64,000 nt of DNA from positions 124,001-188,000 of the forward strand of contig CAWEQS010000018.1 in assembly GCA_963811265.1 (NCBI GenBank). Reading direction: 5' to 3'. Numbering within the stretch: the stretch's first letter is position 1; each line of letters begins with the position of its first letter. The DNA is from JAOUJD01 sp963811265 (lineage in GTDB: Bacteria; Pseudomonadota; Gammaproteobacteria; Burkholderiales; Burkholderiaceae_F). The position numbers were made by a program, and so were the translations under genes. Positions 31,409 through 43,828 of this stretch are shown here, piece after piece. Below the pieces are notes generated by a model. It was not told the DNA's origin. It did no database searches and was given only the letters and a program-made list of their open reading frames with translations.

Positions 31409-32412
31409 AGCCGCGTTCCCGCGCGATGATCCTCGCCGCGGCCCACTCGCCGCTCGCGCTGGTCGAGCGCGACGTGCCCGAGCCGGGCGCGAACGAGGTT
31501 CTGGTGCGCGTCGACGCCTGCGGCGTGTGCCGCACCGACCTCCACATCGTCGACGGCGAACTGACGCAGCCGCACCTGCCGCTGGTCCCGGGCCATGAAG
31601 TCGTCGGGCGCGTCGAAGCGCTCGGGACCGGGGTCACTTCGTTCGCCATCGGCGACCGCGTCGGCATCCCGTGGCTCGGCGCCGACCTGCGGCGCCTGCC
31701 CGTACTGCCGCGAACATCGCGAGAACCTGTGCGACGCGCCGCAGTTCACCGGCTACACGCGCGACGGCGGCTACGCCGATCACGTCGTCGCGCGCGCCGA
31801 CTACTGCTTCCGCCTGCCCGAATCCTTCGATGCGGTGCACGCCGCGCCGCTGCTGTGCGCCGGACTGATCGGATACCGCGCGCTCGCGATGGCGGGCGAC
31901 GCCCCGCGGCTGGCGATCTACGGCTTCGGCGCCGCGGCGCACCTCATCGCGCAGGTCGCGGTCTGGCAGAGGCGCGAGGTCTACGCGTTCACGAAACCGG
32001 GCGACGCCGACGGACAGGCGTTCGCGCGCTCGCTCGGCTGCGCGTGGGCCGGCGGCTCCGACGCGGCGCCGCCGCGCCGTTCGACGCGGCGCTGATCTTC
32101 GCCCCGGTCGGGGCGCTCGTGCCGGCCGCCTTGCGCCAAACGCGCAAGGGCGGGATCGTCGTCTGCGCCGGCATCCACATGAGCACGATCCCGGCGTTTC
32201 CCTACGACATCCTGTGGGGCGAACGCGTCGTGCGCTCGGTCGCCAACCTCACTCGCCGCGACGGCGAGGAGTTTCTCGCGCTCGCCGCGCGGGTGCCGGT
32301 CCGCACCACCGTCGAAGTCTTCCCGCTGGCGGAAGCCAACGCCGCGCTCGACGCCGTGCGCAGCGGCCGCGTGCATGGCGCCGCGGTGCTCGACTGCCGC
32401 CCCTCGGCCTGA
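31405..32412 (+). CDS. Zinc-dependent alcohol dehydrogenase family protein (two frame breaks)
   Basis: About 335 residues after correction. Catalytic zinc site: CGVCRTDLHI near residue 36 and PGHEVVGRV near 61. Structural zinc site: CGACPYCREHRENLC near 95, visible only after removing an extra C at 31687. The nucleotide-binding loop is YGFGAAAHLIAQ, Gly-rich like other MDR enzymes. A base is missing between about 32062 and 32079, where the frame returns for the C-terminal 110 residues. The start overlaps the PIN gene stop. Substrate unknown; the single-chain AdhP-like form suggests primary alcohols or aldehydes. Confidence 0.88.
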   Translation: MKPRSRAMILAAAHSPLALVERDVPEPGANEVLVRVDACGVCRTDLHIVDGELTQPHLPLVPGHEVVGRVEALGTGVTSFAIGDRVGIPWLGADLRRLPVLPRTSREPVRRAAVHRLHARRRLRRSRRRARRLLLPPARILRCGARRAAAVRRTDRIPRARDGGRRPAAGDLRLRRRGAPHRAGRGLAEARGLRVHETGRRRRTGVRALARLRVGRRLRRGAAAPFDAALIFAPVGALVPAALRQTRKGGIVVCAGIHMSTIPAFPYDILWGERVVRSVANLTRRDGEEFLALAARVPVRTTVEVFPLAEANAALDAVRSGRVHGAAVLDCRPSA

Positions 32413-32590
32413 CGATTCCTCGCTGTCGGCGAGCAGCTTCGCCGCATCGGCGGATCGCACAGGCGGGGCGCGAGCAACCCTTCGCCGCGCAGGCTTTCGA
32501 TGGTCAGCGACCCCGGGACACCGTAGGATGCGCGGCCCGCCCAGCCGATCGAGCCCCGGCCGCCGCGCGGCCAACCACAAGGAGAACAAC

Positions 32591-32863
32591 ATGCCCAAGT
32601 TCGTGATCGAACGCGAAATCCCCGGCGCCGGCAAGCTGACACCGGCCGAGCTGCACGCCATTTCACAGAAGTCCTGCGGCGTCCTCAGCAGCATGGGCCC
32701 GCAGATCCAGTGGGTCGAGAGCTTCGTGACCGACGACAAGATCTACTGCGTCTACATCGCGCCTGACGAGGCGACGGTGCGCGAGCACGCGAGCAAGGGC
32801 GGCTTCCCGGCGAATCGCGTCTCGCACGTCCGCGCAATGATCGACCCGACCACGTCCGAGTAG
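32591..32863 (+). CDS. DUF4242 family protein
   Basis: 90 residues, SD AAGGAGA at good spacing before ATG 32591. The N-terminal MPKFVIEREIPGAGKLTP and the middle IQWVESFVTDDKIYCVYIAP are typical of the small DUF4242 ferredoxin-like fold, for which a nickel-binding member has been described. No partner gene is evident. The 178 bases upstream hold no gene, so it probably has its own promoter. Confidence 0.85.
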   Translation: MPKFVIEREIPGAGKLTPAELHAISQKSCGVLSSMGPQIQWVESFVTDDKIYCVYIAPDEATVREHASKGGFPANRVSHVRAMIDPTTSE

Positions 32864-32905
32864 CCGGTCCACCTCCGCCCGGTCCGCCTCACCGGGCGGG
32901 GTCGC

Positions 32906-33439
32906 TCACTCCGGCGCAGGCGCGACCCGGGGGCCGAGCAGCAAGTGCCGCAGGGCGCGCGCGTCGTCGAGCGCGTGGTGGCGCCTCAGGTCGAGCGCCT
33001 GCGTCGCCTGGTCGAGTTCCTCGTACGCCACCGTCACTCGCTTCCACTCGACCCCCGCCGGAAGATCCTCGCTGCCGAGCAGTTCTGCGATCGCCCAGCG
33101 ATCGAACCCGGAGTCGCTGACGATGGTCGTGGGCGCCCGTCCGGCTCGTTCGTCCAGCCACGCGGCGAAGGCCTCGGCGGCCATCTCCATCGGCACCGCG
33201 TCGCCATCCAGCAGCGGCATCACGACCTCGCGAACGAACTCGCTGGTTCGGTCCGGGCTCCAGCCGCGCACCTCCGCGTAGAACGCCGTCGCGTCGGTCG
33301 CCACGGCCCCGATGCTGATCAACTCGGGCTGGTGGAGCCTCGTGAATTCGCTGTCGATGAAGACGTAGGTCCGCCCGTCCTCGCGTTGCAGGGTGGGCGA
33401 CGGCACGGGCAGGACGCGGAACAGAAGCATCTCGTCCAC
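32906..33439 (-). CDS. DEDDh-type 3'-5' exoribonuclease-like protein
   Basis: About 177 residues. The exonuclease core begins with YVFIDSEFT (first acidic pair), continues with ISIGAVA and IVSDSGFDRWAI, and ends with HHALDDARALRHLL (His and last Asp of DEDDh). Likely acts on RNA or DNA 3' ends. The N-terminus is uncertain: ATG 33439, ATG 33430 or GTG 33445 are possible, and the first ~20 residues before the core are not conserved. The start abuts the end of the GNAT gene, where the boundary is blurred. Confidence 0.75.
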   Translation of the reverse strand: MDEMLLFRVLPVPSPTLQREDGRTYVFIDSEFTRLHQPELISIGAVATDATAFYAEVRGWSPDRTSEFVREVVMPLLDGDAVPMEMAAEAFAAWLDERAGRAPTTIVSDSGFDRWAIAELLGSEDLPAGVEWKRVTVAYEELDQATQALDLRRHHALDDARALRHLLLGPRVAPAPE

Positions 33440-33959
33440 CCAGCTCGCCCGGCGGCAGCCTCAACTTCGCGACCACTTCCCGCGCCGGCGCATCGGCCTC
33501 GCGGAAACCCGCGCGCCGCAGCGCGCGCAGCGCGCGCACGTTGCGACGGGACGGCCGGGCGAGAAAGCGGTTGACGCCGTAGCTGGCCTGCAGCCATTCG
33601 GTCAGCACGGCCAGCGCCTGCGACGCGATGCCGCGCCCGGCGTGCTGCGATCCGGCGAGCCAGATGTCGAGTTCGACGACGTCATTCAGCAGGTCGATCG
33701 GCCCGTGCGCCACGCAGCCGACCTCCTCGTCGTCGACGGCAATCACGAACATCCGTCCGGAATATGGACGCGTGCCGTCGAAGAACGAGTTGACGTAGCG
33801 CGACGCGAACTGCTCGGGCGTGGGCGCTGCGCGCTCGGGAAAGAGCGGGCCGAACAACTGCGGCGCGAGGTCCGACTGCACGAGCCACTCGTACGCCCGG
33901 GGCCGATCCTGCAGGGTTGCGCGCCGGATCGACACGCGGGAACCGGTGGCGACCGTCAT
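33440..33959 (-). CDS. GNAT-family N-acetyltransferase (3' end uncertain)
   Basis: About 170 residues from ATG 33959 (MTVATGSRVSIRRATLQDRP). The acetyl-CoA-binding motif QHAGRGIASQAL lies near residue 105, and SRRNVRALRALRRAGFRE is the usual GNAT C-terminal helix-strand. The family resembles AacA4/RimJ-type enzymes. No stop occurs in frame near the expected end (~33440); the frame continues antiparallel to nothing real through the exonuclease, so a stop was probably lost to a base error. The ATG overlaps the stop of the M14 peptidase gene (ATGA). Confidence 0.72.
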
Positions 33960-35087
33960 GTTCGCTGCAGATGCCGCCACAGCGGATCGAGCATCGCCGC
34001 TCCGAGCCGCTGGCTGCGCGCCGCGCTCCAGCCGAACCGCGGATCCGGCGCGTCGGCGTTGTCCTTGAACGGCATCTCGAGCGTCAGGGACAGGCAGCCG
34101 AACGTGTGGCCGATGTACTTCGAGGCGAGCTTCAGGACGTCGTCCTTGTACTTGCTCGGCGAGTAGCCGTGCGTGGTCTGGAAATCGGGGCTCGCGCCGG
34201 TGAAGTCGGCGCTGAAGCGGTCCTGCTCGGCACGCTGGCGTTCGCTGAAGTTCGGCAGCATCTCGCACCCGGCGACGAACACATAGGGCAGGTTCTCGTC
34301 ACCGTGGATGTCGAAGAACGCGGCGCATCCCGTCGAGTGGATCGCATCGCGCACGGCCCTGACCTCCGGGCTGCGTTCCGCGGTCGGCTCCAGCCACTCG
34401 CGGTTCAGGTTGGCGCCGGCGGCGTTGGTGCGCAGGTTGCCGAGCACGGACCCGTCCGGGTTCATGTTGGGGACGATGTGAAAGGTCGCCTGCCGGCGCA
34501 GCGCGCGCCCGATCGGGTCGGCCTCGTCGAGCAGGCGCGCCAGCAGCCCCTCGATGAACCACTCCGCCATCGTCTCGCCCGGATGCTGGCGTCCGATGAG
34601 CCAGACGGGCTGCGCGCCCTCGCCCACGACCAGCGCGTCCAGGTCGCGCCCCTGCACGGTCGACCCGAGCCGGCGCAGCGCCGCGCCGCGCGCGCAACTG
34701 TCGGCGAGCAGGGCCAGGTGACGCTCCCACGAGTACGGCTCGAAGTAGGCGACGTACGAAGGCCCGGGCGCGGGCGGAAGCTCGATCGTCATCACCTCGC
34801 CGTCGAACGCCGTCACGATGCGCTCCCAGCGCCGGCGGTCCCAACTCGCCACCGCGCGGTAGTCGCGCCACCCGCCGGCATACGTGGTCTGGCCCGCGTT
34901 GACGACGCGCAGCCGCGCTCCGCTCGCGTTCCGCGCCGCTGACGCGGAAGTGAAACCACTGCAGGAACTCGCTGCGCGTTCCGTCGGCGGCGAGATCGTG
35001 GCGGATCGCGAGATCGGCCTGCGCTCCATCGAGCGCGAGGACCTCGATCGACCCGCTGTCGAACGCGCTGCTGATTGCGATAGTCAT
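33956..35087 (-). CDS. M14-family zinc carboxypeptidase (one frame break near N-terminus)
   Basis: About 376 residues after removing an extra base at 34922 (VSGAERE joins GARLRVVN). Zinc and catalytic residues: RQHPGETMAEW (His and Glu), FDIHGDENLP (third zinc His) and SLTLEMPFKDN (catalytic Glu). The N-terminal beta domain (EVLALDGAQADLAIRHD, SEFLQWFHFRV) is that of the cytosolic carboxypeptidase-like M14 group found in proteobacteria. The start is ATG 35087, overlapping the stop of a nitroreductase fragment. No signal peptide, so probably cytoplasmic. Confidence 0.9.
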
Positions 35088-35179
35088 GGTGCCGGGCGAC
35101 CCGGCCCCGGCTGCCAGGCGTTGTACGTCCGCGCGTTGCGGAACAACTGGTCGAGTGCGGCGTCGTCGATGCGCTTCAT
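35084..35179 (-). pseudogene. N-terminal remnant of a RutE-like nitroreductase/malonic semialdehyde reductase
   Basis: A 31-codon frame, MKRIDDAALDQLFRNARTYN onwards, closely resembles the first ~25 residues of RutE/HadB-like nitroreductase-family proteins (LDxLFRxARTxNxW). It then stops at a TGA overlapping the M14 start. The rest of the gene (about 170 residues) is absent from the surroundings. Either a deletion fused the neighbourhood, or the piece is a translated leader that coincidentally matches. No SD is seen before its ATG. Confidence 0.6.
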
Positions 35180-35189
35180 GAAGGAGGTC

Positions 35190-35220
35190 GGGACAAGGGA
35201 GCGAAAGTATAATTTGTCCC
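35190..35220 (+). promoter_or_regulatory. Promoter-like region before the aminotransferase gene
   Basis: A consensus TATAAT at 35208-35213 lies about 43 bases before GTG 35256. It is enclosed by an inverted repeat GGGACAA (35190-35196) / TTGTCCC (35214-35220), which could be an operator. No obvious -35 hexamer is seen at 17-base spacing. Confidence 0.45.
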
Positions 35221-35255
35221 CACACAAGTCCTTGTTTTTTCCTCGAAAACGCATC

Positions 35256-36447
35256 GTGAACGAACGCGCGCCCCGGGCCGTGTCTGCCCGCCCGGATTCC
35301 CTCGAGCAAGCTGCCGCGCGTCGGCACGACCATCTTCACGGTGATGTCGCACCTCGCCATCAAGCACGGCGCGGTCAACCTCGGCCAGGGATTCCCGGAC
35401 TTCAACTGCGACGAACGCCTCCAGGCCCGGCTGGCCGAGGCGGTGCGCACCGGCCACAACCAGTACGCGCCGATGACCGGCGTCGCGGCGCTGCGCGAAG
35501 CGATCGCCCGCAAGAACGAGGCGCTGTACGGCCATCGTTACGACGCCGACGCCGAGATCACCGTCACGGCCGGCGCGACGCAGGCCATCATGACGGCGGT
35601 GCTCGCGCTGGTCCAGCCAGGCGACGAGGTCGTCGTGCTCGAACCGGCGTACGACAGCTACGTGCCGTCGATCGAACTGGCCGGCGGACGTCCGGTGTTC
35701 GTTCCGCTCGATGCCGCGCGCGGCTATGCGCCGGACTGGGACCGCATCCGCGCCGCGATCACCTCGAAGACGCGGCTGCTGATGATCAACTTCCCGCACA
35801 ACCCCACCGGGCGCGTGCTCGACGACGACGATCTCGCCGCGCTCGAGCGCATCGTGGCCGAAACCGGCGTGCTGCTGCTGTCGGACGAGGTCTACGAGCA
35901 CATCGTGTTCGACGGGGTCGCGCACCGGTCGGTGATGCGCTCGCCGCTGCTCGCGTCCCGCAGCGTGGTGATATCGAGCTTCGGCAAGACGTTCCACACG
36001 ACCGGCTGGAAGGTCGGCTACGCGTGCGCGCCGAAGGAACTCACCGCGGAGTTCCGCAAGGTCCACCAGTTCATGGTGTTCGCGGTCAACACGCCCGCGC
36101 AGCATGCCTTCGCGGCCTATCTCGACGACCCGGCGCCCTACCTCACGCTGCCCGCGTTCTACCAGGCCAAGCGCGACCGCTTCGTCGCGGGGTTGAAGGA
36201 CACGCCGTTCAAGGTCCTGCCCTGCCCCGGCACCTACTTCCTGCTGGCGGACTACAGTGCGGTCTCCAGCCTGCCTGAAGCCGAGTTCGCGCAGAAGATG
36301 ATCGTCGACTACGGCGTGGCCGTGATCCCGGTGTCCGTCTTCTACGACCGCCCGGTCGAGAACCGGGTGATCCGCTTCTGCTTCGCGAAAAAGGACGAAA
36401 CCCTGCGAACGGCGCTCGAGCGCCTGCAGCGCGGGACACCGACATGA
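35256..36447 (+). CDS. PLP-dependent aminotransferase, methionine aminotransferase (YbdL) type
   Basis: Class I/II aminotransferase, about 396 residues. The core MSHLAIKHGAVNLGQGFPDF is preceded by SKLPRVGTTIFTV, which continues upstream only if an extra base near 35296 is removed. That gives a GTG start at 35256; the start is uncertain because no good SD is present. Visible: NQYAPMTGVAALREA, INFPHNPTGR, DEVYEHIVFDG and the PLP lysine in SSFGKTFHTTGWK. The family uses methionine or other neutral/aromatic amino acids as donors. It overlaps the DAHP synthase start by four bases (ATGA), suggesting a link to aromatic amino acid metabolism. Confidence 0.88.
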
Positions 36448-37527
36448 CGACGATTCCCGCCGCCAACGCAACCGGGCGCGACGTCGCGCTCGAGAACATC
36501 AACGTCCTCGGCTTCGACGCGATGCCGACCCCGGCCGCCGTGCACGCCGCGGCGCCCCTGACGCCCGCGGCCGCGCACACGGTCGAGGCGGGCCGGGCCG
36601 CGCTGCGCGCGATCCTCGAGCGCCGGGATCCGCGGCCGTTCATCGTCGTCGGTCCCTGCTCGATCCACGATCCGGCCGCCGCGCTGGACTACGCGGCGCG
36701 GCTCGAAGGCGCTCGCCGGGGAAGTCGCGGAGCAGCTGTTCATCGTGATGCGCGTGTACTTCGAGAAGCCGCGCACGTCGACCGGCTGGAAAGGCTACGT
36801 CAACGATCCGCGGATGGACGATTCCTTCCACATCGAGGAAGGCATCACCGCCGCGCGTCGCCTGCTGGTCCAGCTCGCCGAGATGGGCCTGCCGACCGGC
36901 TCCGAAGCGCTCGATCCGATGTCCCCGCAGTACCTCGCCGACCTGATCAGCTGGTACGCGATCGGCGCCCGCACGACCGAGTCGCAGACGCACCGCGAGA
37001 TGGCGAGCGGCCTGTCGACCCCGGTCGGCTTCAAGAACGGCACGGACGGCGGGCTCGACGTCGCGGTCAACGCGATCCAGTCCGCGGCCCACCCGCACAG
37101 CTTCCTCGGCATCAACGCCGAGGGGCGCACGGCGATCGTCCGCACGCGCGGCAACGCGTACGGGCACCTCGTGCTGCGCGGCGGTGGCGGCCGTCCCAAC
37201 TACGACACCGTCAGCGTGAAGCTGGCCGAGCGATCGCTGCAGAAGGCGAAGCTGCCGGCCAGCATCGTCATCGACTGCTCGCACGCGAACTCGCTCAAGG
37301 ATCCGTCGCTGCAGCCGCTCGTCCTGATGGACTGCGTGCACCAGATCAAGGAAGGGTCGCAGGCGATCGTCGGCATGATGATCGAGAGCCACCTGCACGC
37401 CGGCAACCAGCCGATCCCCGCGAACCTCGCGGAGTTGAAGTACGGCGTGTCGGTGACCGACGCCTGCATCGACTGGGAGGCGACGCGCAGCGTGATCCTG
37501 CGCGCGCGCGATGAGCTTGCCCCGTGA
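36444..37527 (+). CDS. aroG: 3-deoxy-7-phosphoheptulonate (DAHP) synthase, class I (one frame break)
   Basis: First enzyme of the shikimate pathway: condenses phosphoenolpyruvate and erythrose 4-phosphate. About 360 residues after removing an extra G near 36708 (YAARLE joins ALAGEVAEQLFIVMRVYFEK). Visible: VVGPCSIHDP near residue 72, MRVYFEKPRTSTGWKG (PEP and phosphate binding), GFKNGTDGG, RGNAYGHLVLRGG and IDCSHANSLKDP with metal ligands. The N-terminal extension of ~45 residues resembles the tetrameric AroG/AroF type, which is feedback-regulated by aromatic amino acids. Confidence 0.94.
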
Positions 37528-37546
37528 TCGAGGCGAGGCGCCGCGC

Positions 37547-38945
37547 CTAAGGCGACGGCTGGTCGTCGACGACCGGCGGCAGCAGCTGGACCGACTGTTC
37601 TGACGGGCAGCGCCTCGACGGTCTTGAGCGCGCGGTCCATCTGGCGCGTGCGGGTCTCCGCCTTCTCGATCGTGTTGGACGCCGCCTGCAACTGGTCCTT
37701 GACCCGCGCCAGCACCTCGCCGAACTTGCCGAACTCGGTCTTGACGGCACCCAGCACCTGCCATACCTCCGCCGAGCGCTGCTCGATCGCGATGGTCCGG
37801 AAGCCCATCTGCAGGCTGTTGAGGATGGCGGCCAGCGTCGTCGGGCCGGTCACCACCACGCGCTGCTCGCGCTGCAGGTTGTCGACCAGGCCGGGGCGGC
37901 GCAGCACCTCCGCGTACAGACCCTCCGTCGGCAGGAACAGCAGCGCGTAGTCGGTCGTGTGCGGCGGCTCGATGTACTTCTCCCGGATCCGGCGCGCCTC
38001 GAGCTTGATGCGGTTCTCGAGCGCGCGGCCCGCCTCCTCGACGGCCGGCAGGTCGACGCGCTCCTGGGCCTGGTGCAGGCGCTCGTAGTCCTCGATCGGG
38101 AACTTGGCGTCGATCGGCATCCAGCACGGCTGGCCGCGGCCGGGCAGCTTGATCGCGAACTCGACGCGGTCCTTCGAGCCCGGCCGGGTCGCGACGTTCA
38201 CGTCGTACTGCTCCTTCGTCAGCATCTGCTCGAGCAGCGCGCCCAGCTGCACCTCGCCGAAGCCGCCGCGCGTCTTCACGTTCGTCAGCACGCGCTTGAG
38301 GTCGCCCACGCCCGCCGCCAGCGTCTGCATCTCGCCGAGGCCCTTGTGCACCTGCTCGAGCCGCTCCGACACGAGCCGGAACGACTCGCCGAGGCGCGCC
38401 TCGAGGGTGGTCTGCAGCTTTTCCTCGACCGTCGCCCGCATCTGGTCGAGCTTGGTCTCGTTGCCCTGCTGCAGCGTGAGGAGCTGCGTCTGCAGCGTTG
38501 CTCGCACCTCGGCGAGGTTGTTCTGGATGCCGCGGCTCATGTCGGTGAGCTGCTGCTGCATCAGCGCCGAGAAGTCCTTCAGCTGCTTCGCGCTCTCCTC
38601 GCGATTGGCGCGCGCCGCCGCTTGCGCCGCCTCGTTCACCTTCGCGACCTGCTCGCCGAAGCCGAGCAGCTGCTGCCCCTGCAGGCCCGCCACGCCGGTC
38701 ATCTGCTGCGTCAGTCCCGACTGGACCTCGGCGAGCCGGGCGCTGACGTCGACGCGGACCTGCGCGGACGTGCTCTCCACCGCCGCGCGCAGTTCGCGCT
38801 CGAGTCGCTCGTTGTCCTGCGCGAGCGTGGCGAGGCGCGCGTCGAGTTCCGGCGTGCGGTCGCGGCGCACCGCGACGATCAGCGCGACCAGCGCGAGCAC
38901 CAGCGCCGCGCCGAGGGCGGCCATCAGAAGCGTCGTTTCAGTCAT
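37547..38945 (-). CDS. rmuC: RmuC-family DNA recombination protein (frame break near 3' end)
   Basis: About 465 residues after removing an extra base at 37604; the corrected end SEQSVQLLPPVVDDQPSP stops at 37547. An N-terminal membrane segment (residues 5-26) precedes a long coiled coil (~35-200) and the RmuC nuclease-like domain (TRGGFGEVQLGALLEQML, DAKFPIEDYERL, YALLFLPTEGLYAEVL). RmuC limits inversions at short repeats in E. coli; the fold is related to restriction-type nucleases. Convergent with aroG, 19 bases apart. Confidence 0.93.
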
Positions 38946-39027
38946 GCGGTCGATGATACGGGCGCCCGAGGCTCAGGCGACGAGCCGAGGCCGGCGCCGC
39001 CCCGGCTTCGAAGTGATCGCGCCGCAG

Positions 39028-39426
39028 TCAGCCAGCCTGGTTCCGCATCCAGTCGGCAGTCTGGAAAAAGGACTGCAGCAGCCGAACGCGCAGGTCTTCC
39101 CCGACGCCGCACTCGACCATCGCCTGGTTCATGCACGCGAGCCACTGGTCGCGCTCGCGCACGCCGATGGCAAACGGCAGGTGGCGGGCACGCAGGCGCG
39201 GGTGGCCGAAGCGCGCGATGTAGAGATCGGGGCCGCCCAGCCAGCCGCTGAGGAACCAGTACAGCTTGTCCCGCGCATCGGTGAGATCCGAGCCGTGCGC
39301 GCGGCGCAGGTCCGCGTACTCCCGCTCGAGGTCCATCAGGTCGTAGAACCGGTCGACGAGCGCTCGCACCGCCGCATCGCCGCCGAGGCGCTCGTACGGC
39401 GAGGAGGCAGGCAGCGCCTCGTTCAC
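39028..39426 (-). CDS. Group II truncated haemoglobin
   Basis: 132 residues from GTG 39426. Haem-protein features: YERLGGDAAVRALVDRFYDLM near the N-terminus, LYWFLSGWLGGPDLYIARFG, RLRARHLPFAIGVRERDQW (proximal His, group II Trp at G8). TrHbO-type globins bind oxygen and nitric oxide and are linked to respiration and nitrosative stress. The start overlaps the stop of the large unknown gene upstream (GTGA), so the two are probably translationally coupled. Confidence 0.92.
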   Translation of the reverse strand: MNEALPASSPYERLGGDAAVRALVDRFYDLMDLEREYADLRRAHGSDLTDARDKLYWFLSGWLGGPDLYIARFGHPRLRARHLPFAIGVRERDQWLACMNQAMVECGVGEDLRVRLLQSFFQTADWMRNQAG

Positions 39427-41129
39427 GGCGTGCCCTTCGACCGGACGGTGGCCGTCGCCAGAAGGGCCGCGAGTTCCCGGAAGAACCGTGGGTGCGCGAC
39501 GGCGCTGCGCGCATACGGCGCTTCCTGCATCGCTCCCTTCGACAGCAGCATGGCGCCGAGCGCGAGGCGTTCCGCGCGCGGCCAGGAGGTCCAGCCCGGC
39601 AGCGCCGCGACGAGCGGCGCGAGCCGTTCGAACGCCGACCGTCCGGAAGCGACGCGTCGAGGCAGTCGCAGGCCACACGCCTGCGCGACCTCGGCGGCCA
39701 GCGCGCGCGCGCCGGCCCGGCGCGACCAGTGCGGCTGGACGGACAACTGCCGCGCCACCACCGTTCCGAGGTGGTCCAGCGAGGACTCGTCGAAGGCGTC
39801 CGCGCCGTCCCAGTCCGGCAGGTCGAGCACGAGGTCGCCGCGCGCGAGTTGCCGCAGCGTCGCCGCCGGGCTGCGCCCGCCATCTGCCTGCAGCCGCGCC
39901 GCCTCGGCATCGGCGAGCCGCTGGTGTTCCGTCGAGGTCGGGCGGAATCCGAGGCGGTAGTAGAACCAGTAGGCGCCGCTCGCGATCGCTTCCGCGTTGC
40001 CGGCGCCGAACTGGTATCCGTTGACGATGAAGCGGCGCACACCGAACAGGCTGCGGAACGCACGCAGCGTCTGCGCCCACAGGTACGTCGCCTCGCTGCC
40101 GCGGAAGGGGTCGAACACGTTGATGCCGGTGTTGGCCTGCCGGAACAAGGGTGACACGCCGCCATACCCGATCGGCACGCCATTGGACAGCAGGACGTAA
40201 CCGTAGTTGGCCTCGAGCAGCAGGCGCTGCGCCGGCAGCACGCCGATCACCGCCAGTTGCACGCCTTCACCGAGGTCGGCCAGGTAGACCTCGTCCGGGT
40301 TCGCCTGGTTCATCGCATGGACTTCGCGGCAACGCGCCGCCAGCGCCGAGCGGGCGACGTCGATGACGCGCACCGCGCGCCGGCGCGGCAGCCGCTCGAT
40401 CGCGTCCAGCGGCGCCATCACGTGGCGCGCTAGTGGAACGGACAATCGGCGGAAGGCGGTGCGCAACACCGGCGCGCGCACGTCGATCCGGTTCAGCGTC
40501 ACGCTCCGCGCCGAGCCGTTCAGGCGCCACCGGACCGGCACCTCGGCCTGGTCCCACGCCGCCGCGAAGCGGCCCCGCTCCGTCGCGGGCAAGGCGGCGC
40601 CCGCCTTCAACAGCCACTGCAGCGTAGAAGCGGCATCGCGCCGCTGCGCGAGCGCCAGCCAGCGCCGCGTCGGCATGCCGACGCCGAACGAGTCCCGCTC
40701 GACGTCGTTCAGGACCAGTGCAATCAGCTCATCGAGCCGCGCCGGATCTTCGACATTGGACCAGTCGAGTTCGATCGCCGCGGGATCGTCCCCGCAGACC
40801 AGTGCCGCGATCGGGTGCGCGATCGCATAGCGCGACACGCTGCCGGCGATCCCGGTATTCGCGAAAGCGGCCTGCCCGGCGGCACCGAGCGCAGCGACCC
40901 GCCGCGGAATGTCGTTCAGCTGTTCGATGGCCCGTGACCGCACCTGCGCCGAACCGGGAAACGCGACGAGGAAGAGCAAGTCCTCGTGATACGCCGAAAG
41001 CAGCGGCGAGGTCCGGAGTTCCCGCGCAGCCAGCGCGGCGAGCAGGCGTTCCTTGCCAGCCTCCGCGGCCGCGCCGAACGTCGAGCGAACCCGACGGAGC
41101 TCGCGCTGCAGCGCGGCGGAAGACGTCAT
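39423..41129 (-). CDS. Large conserved protein of unknown function, possible GNAT-like C-terminal part (paralogue A)
   Basis: 568 residues, intact. I do not recognise a characterised family. Around residues 300-385 it contains NGVPIGYGGVSPLFRQANTG, then FDPFRGSEATYLWAQTLRAF, then FGVRRFIVNGYQFGAGN and ASGAYWFYYRLGFRP; the last piece resembles the end of an acetyltransferase fold. The same series of motifs, in the same order, occurs in a second protein of the window at 46379-48046. The region before it (1-280) is helical, with no signal peptide. It is coupled to the truncated haemoglobin by a 4-base overlap. Possible roles include acyl transfer, but this is inference. Confidence 0.78.
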   Translation of the reverse strand: MTSSAALQRELRRVRSTFGAAAEAGKERLLAALAARELRTSPLLSAYHEDLLFLVAFPGSAQVRSRAIEQLNDIPRRVAALGAAGQAAFANTGIAGSVSRYAIAHPIAALVCGDDPAAIELDWSNVEDPARLDELIALVLNDVERDSFGVGMPTRRWLALAQRRDAASTLQWLLKAGAALPATERGRFAAAWDQAEVPVRWRLNGSARSVTLNRIDVRAPVLRTAFRRLSVPLARHVMAPLDAIERLPRRRAVRVIDVARSALAARCREVHAMNQANPDEVYLADLGEGVQLAVIGVLPAQRLLLEANYGYVLLSNGVPIGYGGVSPLFRQANTGINVFDPFRGSEATYLWAQTLRAFRSLFGVRRFIVNGYQFGAGNAEAIASGAYWFYYRLGFRPTSTEHQRLADAEAARLQADGGRSPAATLRQLARGDLVLDLPDWDGADAFDESSLDHLGTVVARQLSVQPHWSRRAGARALAAEVAQACGLRLPRRVASGRSAFERLAPLVAALPGWTSWPRAERLALGAMLLSKGAMQEAPYARSAVAHPRFFRELAALLATATVRSKGTP

Positions 41130-41195
41130 GGAGACTCCGGACTGGAAACGGCAGCGAGCATTGGCCGCGTGCGATGCGATCGTCGATCGGACGGA

Positions 41196-43700
<2,505 letters not shown>

Positions 43701-43828
43701 CCGGGAAGGGGCAATCAGAGGGCGCGGGGAGTATGACATTCCCCTCGCGTGGGGGTTTCGGGTGTCGTTCCGGGATTACCCGCTTGTCCCGAGTGGCTGC
43801 CTCCCGCGTCGGCCGACGCGCCGGGCCG

